A stretch of DNA of 64,000 nucleotides from Halogeometricum rufum. GTDB taxonomy: Archaea > Halobacteriota > Halobacteria > Halobacteriales > Haloferacaceae. The stretch covers positions 1,674,001-1,738,000 of the forward strand of contig NZ_FOYT01000001.1 in assembly GCF_900112175.1 (NCBI RefSeq), in the 5' to 3' direction. The notes beneath the pieces are model-generated. The model saw only the letters and a list, made by a program, of their open reading frames with translations, did not search any database and was not told the DNA's origin. Each line of letters begins with the position of its first letter. The stretch's first letter is position 1. Positions 32,928 through 42,283 of this stretch are shown here, piece by piece. Both the position numbers and the translations under genes were made by a program.

Positions 32928-34028
32928 TCAGTCCTCGCCGGACTCGTAGTGTTCGCCCGCCGCCTCCGGGATGCGGGTGCGGCCGACGAGGGCGAGGACG
33001 ACGATGACCGTCACGTACGGGATGGTCTGGATGAGCGAGTCGGGCACGGTGTAGCCGGGGACCTGCTGGAGGCGAATCTGGACGGCCTCCAGTCCGGCGA
33101 ACAGGAACGACGCGCCGAACGCGCCGATGGGGTTGTAGTTGCCGAACAGGTAGGCGACGATGGCGATGAACCCCTTGCCGTTGACCATCGTCTGGTTGTT
33201 CCCGAGGAACTGGCCGAGTCCCAGTGAGAGCGCCGCGCCGCCGATGCCGGCGAGGAAGCCGGACAGGAGGGCACTCGCGTAGCGGACCCGCGACACGTCC
33301 ACGCCGACGGTGTCGAGGGCGCGCGGGTTCTCGCCGGAGGCGCGCACGTGACTGCCGAACGAGGTGCGGTTGAGGACGAACCACGAGGCGGGCACGGCGA
33401 CGAGCATCGCGTAGACGGCGGGCGTGGCCGTGAAGACGGCGCCGAAGAAGGGGATGTCCGAGAGGACCGGAATCACCCACGTCGGCAGCGACGTGCCGAT
33501 GTTGTCCGTGTTGACGCCGCCGTAGTACACCGTCGCGGCGAACGGCGCGAGACCGAGGGCGATGAGCCACACCGCCAGCCCGGCGATTATCTGGTCGGCC
33601 TTGTAGCGGATACAGACCACCGCGAACAGCGCGGCGAACAGCACCGAGGCGAGGATGCCCGCGCCGAAGCCCACCCAGAGGTTCGGGACGAACAGCGTCG
33701 TCCCGTCCGGACCGATGATGGAGGGGACGAGGATGGCGACGAACGCCGAGATGATGAGCAGTCCCTCCAGCCCGATGTTGATGACGCCGGACTTCTCCGC
33801 GAAGATGCCGCCGAGGGCGGCGAAGACGATGGGCACCGAGAGGCGGAGCGCCGACGACAGCGTGCTTCGCTCGGTCAGTATTGAGGCGAGGTTCGCCCAG
33901 ATGCTCTCGGGGAAGACGAACCCGAGGAGACCGATGAGGACGAAGACGCCCAGGGCGCCCCCGACCAGCGTCTCGCGGTACGACCAGTCGCGTTCGAGGA
34001 GTCCGGAGAGTCCGGTCTGCGTGCTCAT
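32928..34028 (-). CDS. ABC transporter permease, nucleoside/BMP type (YufQ-like)
   Basis: A 366-residue inner-membrane permease of the BPD_transp_2 family with about ten helices. The stretch EKSGVINIGLEGLLIISAFVA (about residue 60) is the diagnostic loop shared by nucleoside importer permeases. FGSHVRASGENPRALDTVGVDVSRVRYASALLSGFLAGIGGAAL near residue 225 is the second family mark. It is the last gene of the operon SBP-ATPase-permease-permease, and overlaps the previous permease by 4 bp (34025-34028), so translation is coupled. The likely cargo is nucleosides or purine bases, by family only. Confidence 0.92.
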   Translation of the reverse strand: MSTQTGLSGLLERDWSYRETLVGGALGVFVLIGLLGFVFPESIWANLASILTERSTLSSALRLSVPIVFAALGGIFAEKSGVINIGLEGLLIISAFVAILVPSIIGPDGTTLFVPNLWVGFGAGILASVLFAALFAVVCIRYKADQIIAGLAVWLIALGLAPFAATVYYGGVNTDNIGTSLPTWVIPVLSDIPFFGAVFTATPAVYAMLVAVPASWFVLNRTSFGSHVRASGENPRALDTVGVDVSRVRYASALLSGFLAGIGGAALSLGLGQFLGNNQTMVNGKGFIAIVAYLFGNYNPIGAFGASFLFAGLEAVQIRLQQVPGYTVPDSLIQTIPYVTVIVVLALVGRTRIPEAAGEHYESGED

Positions 34029-35383
34029 CGCTCCTCACCTCCCGAGGCGGGTTCGCCGCCGTCCGTGGCGACGGCCTTCGAGTCGGGTTCCTCCAGGTCC
34101 ACGACGTTCGTCCCGATGGCGCGGAAGAACTCCGGCATGGCGACGAACAGGATGATGAGACCCCGGAGGACGCCGACGAGTTGCTTCGGGACTCCCGTCT
34201 CGAACTGCACCGCGAGCGACCCGGACTTCAGCGTGCCGAACAGCAACGCGGCCGGGAACACCCCGAGCGGGTTGTTGCCCGCGAGGATGGAGACGGTGAT
34301 GCCGTCGAAGCCGAGGGCGGGCACGCCCGTCTGCCACTTCCCCATCACCATCAGGACCCACACCGCGCCGCCGACGCCGCCGAGGGCGCCCGAGAGCATC
34401 ATGCTGCTCACGACGGTCCGTTTGGCGTCGACGCCGCCGTACTCGGCGGCTTCGGGCTGGATACCGCTCGTCCGCAGGTCGTAGCCGTACGACGTGCGTT
34501 CGATGAGGAACCAGATGGCGGCCACCAGCGCGAGTGCGAACACGAGAGTGAGAACCGCGAAGTCACCGCCCCGCGGGAAGACGACGGGAGCGAGCGTCGC
34601 GTAGCCGGGGAGCGGCGCCGTCTCGACGACTTGCGAGTCGGGGTTGCGGAAGAACTGCGAGACGGCGACGAACGCCAACTGCGCGGCGATGAAGTTGAGC
34701 ATGATGGTCGTGATGACCTCGTTCGCGTCGGCGTACGCCTTCAGCGCCCCGGGGATGGCCGCGTAGAACGCGCCCGCGGCGGCGCCGGCGAGGACGCCGA
34801 CGGGGACCAGAAGCACGCTCCCGGCCAGTCCGCCGGGGACGACGGGGACGAGAGTGCCGACGACGAGCGCCGTCACCAGTCCGCCGACGACGAGTTGCCC
34901 CTGCGTCCCGATGTTGAACAGGCCCGCGCGGAACGCCACGGCGACGGAGAGGCCCGTGAAGACGAGCAGCGTCGTCTCCTTCATCGTCAGCGCGACGCTG
35001 AAGTTCAGCGGGTTCCACTGCGACGTGAACAGCGCCTTCGTCACGAGCGGTCCGGTGAACGTCAGCGCGCCCGTGAACGGACTCCACGCGGGGTTGACGA
35101 GGGGCCCGGACATGATGGCCGGGTTCAGCGGGTTGCCGAACGCCCCGTTGAACAGTACGAAGTAGACTTCGAGAGGGTCGTAACAGAAGCCGAGGCCGAA
35201 GTAGACGGCGGCCGCCTGCGAACAGGTGGTGATGCGGCCCGACGCGAGGATGAGCACCGCGCCGACGAGAATCGCGAGGACGAGGGCGGCGAGGCTGATG
35301 AGCAGGCGTTCGACGCCCGAGAGGGCGACGATTCGGCGGAGCATCGACCTGACGGTCCGGCGCGCGTCGGCGGCGGCGCTCAT
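34025..35383 (-). CDS. ABC transporter permease, nucleoside/BMP type (YufP-like)
   Basis: A 452-residue permease, about 100 residues longer than the usual YufP. The extra length is an extracellular insert after the first helix (about residues 50-115; SQAAAVYFGLGFCYDPLEVYF, then GPLVNPAWSPFTGALTFTGPL). The family loop AFRAGLFNIGTQGQLVVGG follows near residue 150, and later GIQPEAAEYGGVDAKRTVVSSMMLSGALGGVGGAV. It overlaps the ATPase gene by 4 bp at 35380-35383 and the next permease by 4 bp. With the second permease it should form a heterodimeric channel for nucleosides. Confidence 0.92.
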   Translation of the reverse strand: MSAAADARRTVRSMLRRIVALSGVERLLISLAALVLAILVGAVLILASGRITTCSQAAAVYFGLGFCYDPLEVYFVLFNGAFGNPLNPAIMSGPLVNPAWSPFTGALTFTGPLVTKALFTSQWNPLNFSVALTMKETTLLVFTGLSVAVAFRAGLFNIGTQGQLVVGGLVTALVVGTLVPVVPGGLAGSVLLVPVGVLAGAAAGAFYAAIPGALKAYADANEVITTIMLNFIAAQLAFVAVSQFFRNPDSQVVETAPLPGYATLAPVVFPRGGDFAVLTLVFALALVAAIWFLIERTSYGYDLRTSGIQPEAAEYGGVDAKRTVVSSMMLSGALGGVGGAVWVLMVMGKWQTGVPALGFDGITVSILAGNNPLGVFPAALLFGTLKSGSLAVQFETGVPKQLVGVLRGLIILFVAMPEFFRAIGTNVVDLEEPDSKAVATDGGEPASGGEER

Positions 35384-36966
35384 CGGTCAGCCTCCGTTCC
35401 CTCGTCGGCGGCACCGCCGTCGGCCACCGCGTCTTCGGTCTGCGACTCGGTCTCCGGGCGTTCGCCCGCCATGAGCAGACCGATCTCCTCCTCGGTGACG
35501 TTCTGCGGGTCGACCACGTCCATGAACTCGCCGTCGTGCATGACGGCGAGGCGGTCCGACAGCCCCTGCACCTCGTCAAGTTTCGAGGAGACGAGGAGGA
35601 CGGCCTTGCCCGCGTCGCGGAGTTCGAGTAGTCGGTCGTGGATGAACTCGGTCGAGCCGATGTCGACCCCGCGGGTCGGGTGCGTGGCGACGACGAGTTC
35701 CGGTTCCCGTTCGAACTCGCGGCCCACGATGAACTTCTGCTGGTTGCCGCCCGACAGCGACTCGGCGTCCGCGTCGGGGTTCGGCGGTCGGACGTCGTAC
35801 TCGCGGATGATGTCCTCGGTGTGGCCGCGGGCCGTGTCCCAGTCGATGTTGCCGCGGGTGGCGAACGGCGCGCTGTGTTGGCTGCCGAGGATGCCGTTCT
35901 GCACGAGGTCGAACTCCATCACCAGCCCCCGTTCGTGCCGGTCCTCGGGGATGTACGCCATCCCGGCGTCGATGCGGTCCGAGCGAGGCGCGCGGGTGAT
36001 GTCCTCGCCGAGGTAGGTGACGTTGCCCTCGGTGGGTTCGCGGAGTCCGGTGATGGACTCGATGAGTTCGGACTGGCCGTTTCCGTCCACGCCGGCGATG
36101 CCGAACACTTCGCCCTCGCGCACGTCGAAGGAGACGCCGGAGACGGTCTCGATACCGCGGTTGTCCTCCGCGGAGAGGCGGTCCGTCGAGAGGACGACGT
36201 CGCCCGGTTCGGTCGGGTTCTTGTCCGTCTGCAGGAACACTTCGCGGCCGACCATCAGTTCGGCGAGTCGTTCCCGCGAGGTGTCCTCGGTCTTCACGGT
36301 GCCGACGTTCTCGCCGTCGCGGAGGACGGTCACGTCGTCGGCGGCGTGCATCGCCTCGCCCAGCTTGTGGGTGATGAAGATGATGGTCTTGCCCTGCGCC
36401 GTCAGTTCCTCGAAGACCTCGAACAGGTCCTCGACCTCCTGCGGCGTCAGCACGGCGGTCGGTTCGTCCAGGATGAGGATGTCGGCGCCCCGGTACAGCG
36501 CCTTGAGAATCTCGACGCGCTGTTGCACGCCGACGCTCACGTCCTCTATCGTCGCCTCCGGGTCGACGTCGAACCCGTATCGCCCGGACAGGTCTCGCAC
36601 GTCACGCCGCGCGCCCTCTCTGTCGACCGCGAGCCCGAACCACTTGCGCGGTTCGTTCCCGAGAACGATGTTCTCGGTCACGGTCATCGGGTCCACGAGC
36701 ATGAAGTGCTGGTGAATCATCCCGACGCCCGCGTCGATGGCGTCTCGGGGGGAGGAGAACTGCCGCTCCTCGCCCTCGATGACGACGCGCCCCTCGGTCG
36801 GCCGGTACAGACCGTAGAGGACGTTCATCAGCGTCGTCTTCCCCGCGCCGTTCTCTCCGAGAAGTGCGTGCACCGTGCCGCGCTCGACGGTCAGGTCGAC
36901 GTCATCGTTGGCGATGACCCCTGGGAACCGCTTGGTGATTCCGTCGAGGTGGACCGCGGTGGTCAT
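35380..36966 (-). CDS. ABC transporter double ATPase, nucleoside/BMP type (YufO-like)
   Basis: A 528-residue protein with two fused ATPase domains. First: LLGENGAGKTTLMN (about residue 35), SVGVQQRVEILKALYRGADILILDEPTAVLTPQE and ITHKLGEAMHAADD. Second: GIAGVDGNGQSELIE, where the Walker A Lys is Gln (usual in this family), LSGGNQQKFIVGRE, and the Walker B region VVATHPTRGVDIGS. The start MTTAVHLDGITKRFPG (36964-36966) is preferred; an open frame extending to 37500 covers non-coding upstream DNA. A short gap of 250 bp separates it from the binding-protein gene. Both halves drive the two downstream permeases. Confidence 0.93.
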   Translation of the reverse strand: MTTAVHLDGITKRFPGVIANDDVDLTVERGTVHALLGENGAGKTTLMNVLYGLYRPTEGRVVIEGEERQFSSPRDAIDAGVGMIHQHFMLVDPMTVTENIVLGNEPRKWFGLAVDREGARRDVRDLSGRYGFDVDPEATIEDVSVGVQQRVEILKALYRGADILILDEPTAVLTPQEVEDLFEVFEELTAQGKTIIFITHKLGEAMHAADDVTVLRDGENVGTVKTEDTSRERLAELMVGREVFLQTDKNPTEPGDVVLSTDRLSAEDNRGIETVSGVSFDVREGEVFGIAGVDGNGQSELIESITGLREPTEGNVTYLGEDITRAPRSDRIDAGMAYIPEDRHERGLVMEFDLVQNGILGSQHSAPFATRGNIDWDTARGHTEDIIREYDVRPPNPDADAESLSGGNQQKFIVGREFEREPELVVATHPTRGVDIGSTEFIHDRLLELRDAGKAVLLVSSKLDEVQGLSDRLAVMHDGEFMDVVDPQNVTEEEIGLLMAGERPETESQTEDAVADGGAADEGTEADR

Positions 36967-37216
36967 GTTATCCACCACTCTCGCGCGTTCGTTTAAACTC
37001 GTTTGGTTTCGAGCCGGTCGCGGCACCGAGACAGTTAGATTTCGGAAACGTCCGGCGCCGAGACGGCGGTCCGGCGGGCGGCGAATCTGACCGCGACCGA
37101 CAGCGGTCGCTCGCGACGCCCGTCGGTGTCGCCGTCCCCGCCGTCGCGAAAGAAGTCGTGCGTGTGGTCGCGTCGTCGCCGCGGGTGCGACGCCGTCGTC
37201 GTCGCGCGAGCGCCGT

Positions 37217-38350
37217 CTACTCCATCGACGACGGGACCGAAATCTCGCCGTCGATGATGGCCTGTCGGCTCTCGCTGACCGCCGTCTTGACGTCCTCGGG
37301 TATCTCGCCGCCGATTTCCTGCCCGTAGACGCACTCGATGCCGTTCTGGTCGAGGCCGAGCGTCGTCGTCTCGCCGCCGTTGTACGAGTCTTCGACGACG
37401 TTCTCGACGGACGTGAACACGGCCGTCTCGACGCGCTTGACCATCGAGGCGAGGATGACGTTCGCGTAGTTCGGGTCGGTCCGCGACTGGTCGGAGTCAA
37501 CGCCGATGGCGAACTTGCCCTGCTCCTGTGCCGCTTGGAAGACGCCGAGACCCGTCCCGCCGGCCGCGTGGTAGACGATGTCGACGCCGTCCTCGTACAT
37601 CGAGGTGGCTATCTCCTTGCCCGCCGCGGAGTCGGAGAACGACCCGGCGTACGCCGCCGAGATACTGATGTTCTCGTCGGCGTGCTTGACGCCGGCCTCG
37701 TAGCCCGCCTGGAACTTCTTGATGAGGGGGGCTTCGACGCCGCCGACGAAGCCGACCTGCGTCGAGTCGCCGGACGTGGCGCCCGCGCCGGCCTCGAACT
37801 GCTGGGTCGTCAGGAGACCCGCGAGGTGACCGACGAGGAACGACCCCTCGTGCTCCTTGAACGCGTAGGAGGCGACGTTGTCGCGGTCGATGACGTCGTC
37901 GACCAGCATGAACTTCTGGTCGGGGAAGTTCTGCGACGTCTCCTGCAGCGCGGACTTCTGCGCGAAGCCGATACAGCAGACGAGGTCGTAGTCGGGGTTC
38001 TGCGACTGCGCGAACCGGCGCTGGAACGTCGGGAACTCCTCGGCCGCCGAGGGTTGCGCCTCGTTGTACGCGACGTTCAGTTCGGACTGCGCGCGTTCGA
38101 TGCCGCGCTTGGCGGCGTCGTTGAACGACTTGTCGCCCAGACCGCCGAGCGCGTACACCATGCCGACGTTCGCGGCCGGGCCGCCCTCCTCGGTGGTCGC
38201 CTGCGTCGTCTCCGCGGACTCGGTCTCGGTCGTCTCGGCGCCGCCCTCGGTCGCCGTCGAGTCGCCGCCCTCGGTCGGTCCGCCGCTACACCCTGCCAGA
38301 CCTGCGATACCCGCGACACCTGTCGCCTTCAAGAACTTGCGTCTATCCAT
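37217..38350 (-). CDS. BMP-family lipoprotein, nucleoside-binding protein
   Basis: The substrate-binding component, 377 residues. Tat signal MDRRKFLKATGVAGIAGLAGC with lipobox LAGC, so it is exported folded and lipid-anchored. After a Glu/Thr linker (TEGGAETTETESAETTQATTEEGG) the BMP fold begins NVGMVYALGGLGDKSFNDAAKRGIERAQSEL, with CCIGFAQKSALQ, TQVGFVGGVEAPLIKKFQAGYEAGVKHA and IVYHAAGGTGLGVFQAAQ. Homologues (PnrA, Med, BmpA) bind purine nucleosides. It leads the operon. The ATG 38348-38350 is used; a GTG 12 bp upstream could add four residues. Confidence 0.92.
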   Translation of the reverse strand: MDRRKFLKATGVAGIAGLAGCSGGPTEGGDSTATEGGAETTETESAETTQATTEEGGPAANVGMVYALGGLGDKSFNDAAKRGIERAQSELNVAYNEAQPSAAEEFPTFQRRFAQSQNPDYDLVCCIGFAQKSALQETSQNFPDQKFMLVDDVIDRDNVASYAFKEHEGSFLVGHLAGLLTTQQFEAGAGATSGDSTQVGFVGGVEAPLIKKFQAGYEAGVKHADENISISAAYAGSFSDSAAGKEIATSMYEDGVDIVYHAAGGTGLGVFQAAQEQGKFAIGVDSDQSRTDPNYANVILASMVKRVETAVFTSVENVVEDSYNGGETTTLGLDQNGIECVYGQEIGGEIPEDVKTAVSESRQAIIDGEISVPSSME

Positions 38351-38485
38351 CTCTATGGACACCTATACGGTTAGCCGACGCGAGATGGCCATAAGTGCGT
38401 CGCTTCCATTCTCGATTCTGTGAATGCGTCGGAGAAATACTGACGAACGGCTACTACGGGGGTGCTGTGCCGAACGTTCTCACAG

Positions 38486-39868
38486 TTAGCCGGCGGATTC
38501 GACGGCCGCCTCGACGACGTCGGTGGCCGCCTCGACGAGGGCGTCCACGTCGTCGGCCTCGGCGTAGACGCGCACGTACGGTTCGGTGCCGGAGGGGCGG
38601 ACGAGCACCCACGACGCGTCCGGCCGTTCGAGGCGGACGCCGTGTTCGGTGTCGACGTCCGCCTCGGGGAACGCCTCGGGGAGCGTCGTCTCCAACGTCG
38701 CCATGGCGGCCGTCTTCCGTTCGTCGGGGCAGGCGACGCTCACCTTCCGGTAGGGGCGTTCCGTGACGGGTTCGCGGAGGGTCGAGAGCCCGGACTCGGC
38801 GACCAGACGGGTGAAGACGGCCGCCGAGGCGACGCCGTCTATCCACCCGCCGAGTCCGGGGTGGATGTGCTTCCACGGTTCGGCGGCGAACACCACGTCG
38901 CCGCCGCCGGCGCGCGCGGCGGCGATGCCCTCGTGCAGTGCGCCGAGGCGAACCCGTTCGACCCGGCCGCCCGCCGCGCGGACCCGTTCGTCGATGCGGC
39001 CCGACGCGTTCGGCGTCGTCACGACCACCGGGTCGTCCACGTCCGCGGCGCGCACGAAGTGTTCCGCGAGGACGGCGACGACGGTGTCCTCGTGGACCAC
39101 CTCGCCGTCCGGGCCGACGACGACGATGCGGTCGGAGTCGCCGTCGTGGGCGATGCCGAAGTCGAAGTCGCCGCCCGGGGTCGTCTCGTCGTCCGCGAGG
39201 AACGCGCGGAGGTCCGTCAGCGTCTCGGCCGTCGGCTTCGACTCCCGGCCGGGGAAGTGGCCGTCCACCTGCCCGTTGAGGGTGACGGCGCGCGCGCCGA
39301 GTTCGCGGAGGACCTGCGGCGTCCCGAGCGCCGACATCCCGTTGCCGCAGTCCACGACGACGTTCAGGCCGTCGGCGTCGGCGCCGTGCTCGCGGGCGTA
39401 CGTCACGACGGTCTCGCGGTAGTCGCCGAGGACGTCGACCGACTCGCTGTCGCCCCACCGGTCCCACGGCGCGGCCGACGGGTCGGCGGCGACGCGTTCC
39501 TCGACGCCGCGTTCGAGCGTCCGGTCGTACTCCTCGCCGTCGCGGAACACCTTGACGCCGTTGTCCGTCGGGGGGTTGTGCGACGCGGTGAGCATGACGC
39601 CACGGCGGCCGCGCGAGGCGAACGCCAGCGCCGGCGTCGGGAGGACGCCCGCGCGGCGGACGTCGGCCCCGGCCGATTCGAGGCCCGCCTCGACGGCGGC
39701 GGCCAACGCCGGCCCGGTGGTCCGTCCGTCGCGGCCGACGACGACTTCTGGGCGTCCGCCCGACTCGACGGCGTCCAACCCGACCGCACGACCCACAGAC
39801 AGCGCGAGTTCCGGCGTGACGCGCGTCACCGCGTCGCCGCGAATCCCGGCGGTACCGAAGAGTTCCAT
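38486..39868 (-). CDS. glmM: Phosphohexomutase (GlmM/ManB family)
   Basis: A 460-residue alpha-D-phosphohexomutase, interconverting sugar 1- and 6-phosphates for nucleotide-sugar precursors of glycans. Start MELFGTAGIRGDAVTRVTP. The active-site loop GVMLTASHNPPTDNGVKVF holds the phosphoserine (TASHNP, about residue 92). Metal loop: FGIAHDGDSDRIVVV (DGDSDR). Sugar loop: FAAEPWKHIHPGLGGWIDG, and the phosphate-binding PSGTEPYVRVYAEA at the end. The sugar loop EPW rather than GEMSGH makes GlmM/ManB assignment uncertain; it could act on glucosamine, mannose or glucose. TATA-like CTAAGTG lies 27 bp upstream. Confidence 0.9.
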   Translation of the reverse strand: MELFGTAGIRGDAVTRVTPELALSVGRAVGLDAVESGGRPEVVVGRDGRTTGPALAAAVEAGLESAGADVRRAGVLPTPALAFASRGRRGVMLTASHNPPTDNGVKVFRDGEEYDRTLERGVEERVAADPSAAPWDRWGDSESVDVLGDYRETVVTYAREHGADADGLNVVVDCGNGMSALGTPQVLRELGARAVTLNGQVDGHFPGRESKPTAETLTDLRAFLADDETTPGGDFDFGIAHDGDSDRIVVVGPDGEVVHEDTVVAVLAEHFVRAADVDDPVVVTTPNASGRIDERVRAAGGRVERVRLGALHEGIAAARAGGGDVVFAAEPWKHIHPGLGGWIDGVASAAVFTRLVAESGLSTLREPVTERPYRKVSVACPDERKTAAMATLETTLPEAFPEADVDTEHGVRLERPDASWVLVRPSGTEPYVRVYAEADDVDALVEAATDVVEAAVESAG

Positions 39869-39963
39869 ACGAGCGAATCGACCGCCCGCCACTTAGATGG
39901 CTTCGATTCGCGGACTCCGGCGCGGCCAGCCGATATTTGGTACTGGGACGTGAAGGCGGCGGC

Positions 39964-40245
39964 ATGAGCGACGACCGAGTGCGCGCGCACGTCCACGTCA
40001 CCGGCCGTGTGCAGGGGGTCTACTACCGAGCCAGTACGCGAGACGCCGCCCGCGCCCGCGACGTGGACGGGTGGGTGAAGAACCTCGACGACGGCCGGGT
40101 CGAGGCGGTGTTCGAGGGACCGGAGGACGCCGTCGAGGAGATGGTGGAGTGGTGCCACACCGGGAGCGAGGCCGCCGACGTGGAGGACGTGGCCGTCGAG
40201 TACGAGGGCCCAGAGCAGGAGTCGGGCTTCCGCGTCCGGTGGTGA
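39964..40245 (+). CDS. acyP: Acylphosphatase
   Basis: A 93-residue enzyme hydrolysing acyl phosphates such as acetyl or carbamoyl phosphate. The phosphate-binding Arg lies in GRVQGVYYRASTRDAA (family consensus GVxFR; here YYR) and the catalytic Asn in GWVKNLDDGRVEAVFEG. Full family length and C-terminal GFRVRW are typical. The ATG at 39964 is 27 bp after GATATTTGG (about 39933-39941), which supports a leaderless mRNA; an in-frame start at 39937 overlaps this box. Divergent from glmM. Confidence 0.93.
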   Translation: MSDDRVRAHVHVTGRVQGVYYRASTRDAARARDVDGWVKNLDDGRVEAVFEGPEDAVEEMVEWCHTGSEAADVEDVAVEYEGPEQESGFRVRW

Positions 40246-40305
40246 GGGCGCGTTTCGCGCCCGGTAGCGCCGGCGGTCCGGGGCGGCGGCCCCGCGAGAG
40301 CCGAC

Positions 40306-40314
40306 AGTATAAGG
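40306..40314 (+). promoter_or_regulatory. TATA box of the small membrane gene at 40337
   Basis: AGTATAAGG centred 27 bp before the ATG at 40337, in GC-rich surroundings. Supports that start and a leaderless message. Confidence 0.55.
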
Positions 40315-40336
40315 TCCTGCGGTCGACTGAGACGGT

Positions 40337-40582
40337 ATGCACCGTCGCTCGGGGACCGACCGCGCCGGGTTCGGCGTCCTCACGTACTTCTACGGCATCG
40401 TCTCGCTCGTCGGCCTCGTCGTCACCGTCGGCACCGGCTTCCTCCTCGTCCGCGGCCCGTTCCTCGGCGGGGCGTTGCTCGAACCGGTGCCGTTGATGCT
40501 CGCACTCGCCGGATTCGTCGTCGGCATCGTCGTCCTCACGTGGGGGGCGACGCGCGCCGCAGGCGTCGGGTCGCGCGTCTGA
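40337..40582 (+). CDS. Small two-helix membrane protein
   Basis: An 81-residue protein starting MHRRSGTDRAGFGVLTYFYG. Two hydrophobic helices (about residues 14-37 and 50-70) joined by LVRGPFLGGALLEPVP. The N- and C-termini are basic and polar. I do not recognise a family. Its own TATA box 27 bp upstream and typical codon use make it a real gene. It is convergent with the inositol monophosphatase gene, 53 bp away. Confidence 0.65.
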   Translation: MHRRSGTDRAGFGVLTYFYGIVSLVGLVVTVGTGFLLVRGPFLGGALLEPVPLMLALAGFVVGIVVLTWGATRAAGVGSRV

Positions 40583-40635
40583 GTCGCCGGAAACGGCGTC
40601 GGTGGGCGTCGTTCGGTCAGTTCGTCGAACGCCTC

Positions 40636-41412
40636 TCAGAACCCGAACGCGTCGAGGACGGCGTCGTGCGCCTCGCCGTTCGAAGCGACCAGTCCGTCGC
40701 TGTCGTGTCGCCACGGGTCGCCGTTCGCGTCGGTGACGGTTCCCCCCGCGGTCCGAATCATGTGGACGCCCGCCACGGTATCCCACGGGTTCGACTGTCC
40801 GACGCCGAGAGCGACGTCTATCGACCCGGCGGCGACCATCGCCAGCGTCACCTGCGCGGAGCCGATGCGCCGCATGTCGCCGAACGCGGCGAAACAGGTG
40901 TCGACGACGTCGAGGTAGCGGTCCCGGTTGCCGTCGTGGACTCTGAGCGTCGGCGCGACGACGAACCGCTCGGGGTCGGACTCGTCGCTCACCGTCGTCG
41001 GCACGCCGTTCTTCCACAGCGTCTCGTCGTCCGCGACGTACCGGTCGCCGACGGCGGGGCGCGTCACCGCCGCGGCGACGGGCGCGGCGTCGCGGACGGC
41101 GGCGACGGCCTGACACCACGCGGTGAAGCCGTGCAGGTAGTTGGTGGTGCCGTCGATGGGGTCGACGACCCACGCGTCGCCCGTCTCCGGTATCTCTTTC
41201 GGCGTGTCTCCCTCCTCGCCGACGACCACGTCGTCGGGGTAGTGGCCGGCGATGGCGTCGAGAATCTCGTCCTGCGCGGCCGCGTCGGCCTCGCTGACCA
41301 CGTCGGTCTTCGAGGACTTCTCTTCGACCTCGATGTCGCGTTCGAACATCCCGAGGGCGACGTTCGCGCCCGCGGAGGCCGCCGTCTCGGCGACCCGTGC
41401 TCTGTCAGTCAC
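40636..41412 (-). CDS. suhB: Inositol-1-monophosphatase family phosphatase
   Basis: A 258-residue Mg2+-dependent phosphatase. Archaeal members act on inositol-1-phosphate and often fructose-1,6-bisphosphate. Metal-binding residues are seen in VEEKSSKTDVVSEAD, VVVGEEGD, AWVVDPIDGTTNYLHG (the DPIDGT core near residue 82) and QSNPWDTVAGVHMIRTAGG. The ATG is preceded by CTATTT (minus strand) inside a small inverted repeat GGAGA-AATAG-TCTCC (41434-41448). In this window its sugar/polyol substrate cannot be fixed. Confidence 0.93.
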   Translation of the reverse strand: MTDRARVAETAASAGANVALGMFERDIEVEEKSSKTDVVSEADAAAQDEILDAIAGHYPDDVVVGEEGDTPKEIPETGDAWVVDPIDGTTNYLHGFTAWCQAVAAVRDAAPVAAAVTRPAVGDRYVADDETLWKNGVPTTVSDESDPERFVVAPTLRVHDGNRDRYLDVVDTCFAAFGDMRRIGSAQVTLAMVAAGSIDVALGVGQSNPWDTVAGVHMIRTAGGTVTDANGDPWRHDSDGLVASNGEAHDAVLDAFGF

Positions 41413-41433
41413 GGTTCGGGTGTCGGCGAGCGT

Positions 41434-41448
41434 GGAGAAATAGTCTCC
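41434..41448 (-). promoter_or_regulatory. TATA box within a short inverted repeat, phosphatase promoter
   Basis: GGAGA, AATAG, TCTCC: five-base arms around the TATA-like core, centred 29 bp before the ATG at 41412. Dyad could be chance because the arms are short. Confidence 0.3.
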
Positions 41449-41491
41449 GGGGGCGGCGAACGGTGCGGACTCCCGGCGAGGAGACGAACGC

Positions 41492-42283
41492 TCAGATGTC
41501 GCTCATCGTCTGTATCGCGCCCTCTATCATGCGCGAGAGGATGTCGGCCATCGCCGTGTCGGCCGACCAGATGGCCGTCTCGTCGCTCCCCGGCGCGTCC
41601 GAGAGGACGGAGAGGAGGACGGCTCTGCTGTCCACGAGCAGGACGCGCCCGGTGAAGTCGGCGGGCGGGTCGTCGTGAGGGCAGGACGCCCGCACGTTCG
41701 AGACGTCCGCGAACAGGTCTCGCACCGCCTCGCTCTCGCTGACGACGTTCACGCACACGCCGGCGTCGGCGCGTTCGCGAAGCGCGTCCACGAATTCGTC
41801 GGTGACGAACGACGGGTCCGGCGCGGCGTACACCACTCGCTCCGTCGCCCGTTCGACGAGTTCGACCGCCCGGTTGTTCACGGGTTCGTGTCCGCGGACG
41901 GTCCACACGTCGTCGCGCGTCTCGCCGGCGGCGCGCTGTTCGCGCGCCGCTTCGAGGTAGTCGAACGCGCGGTTCGTCTCGCGCTCGATGTTCTCCGCGA
42001 GACTCCGCCGGGCGGCGTCGAGGCTCACGGGTCGGTACCGCTTCGGCGTCGACTGCTGGAGTTCGACCAGCCCGAGGTCCTCCAGTTCCTCCGCGGCGCC
42101 GTACACCTGCGACCGGGGGACGCCGGCCACGTCGTGTATCTCCTTGGCCGTCCCGACGCCGAGGCGTTGGAGCGCGACGAACACCCGCGCGGCGTAGTTC
42201 GACAGGCCGAGTCGTTCCAGCGACTCCACGGCCTCGTGTTCGCTCGGCCGGTCGTCGCCTCCGCCGTCGTTCGTCTCGGTCAT
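41492..42283 (-). CDS. TrmB-family transcriptional regulator
   Basis: A 263-residue regulator. The N-terminal winged helix (about residues 15-80: AVESLERLGLSNYAARVFVALQRLGVGTAKEIHDVAGVPRSQVYGAAEELEDLGLVELQQ) matches TrmB, and a helical linker (RRSLAENIERETNRAFDYLEAAREQRA) leads to a C-terminal PLD-like ligand domain (VVYAAPDPSFVTDEFVDALRERADAGV). Third gene of the operon: its ATG overlaps the stop of the RND exporter gene (ATGA, 42280-42283), so it is translated together and likely regulates the same operon. TrmB relatives respond to sugars or other metabolites. Ligand unknown. An open frame extends upstream through the RND gene but is not real. Confidence 0.87.
   Translation of the reverse strand: MTETNDGGGDDRPSEHEAVESLERLGLSNYAARVFVALQRLGVGTAKEIHDVAGVPRSQVYGAAEELEDLGLVELQQSTPKRYRPVSLDAARRSLAENIERETNRAFDYLEAAREQRAAGETRDDVWTVRGHEPVNNRAVELVERATERVVYAAPDPSFVTDEFVDALRERADAGVCVNVVSESEAVRDLFADVSNVRASCPHDDPPADFTGRVLLVDSRAVLLSVLSDAPGSDETAIWSADTAMADILSRMIEGAIQTMSDI

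Noticed and set aside
37217-38350. BMP lipoprotein as a basic membrane antigen or Med activator
   Set aside because: The full ABC set behind it (double ATPase and two permeases with 4-bp overlaps) makes a nucleoside-importer binding protein the better call.
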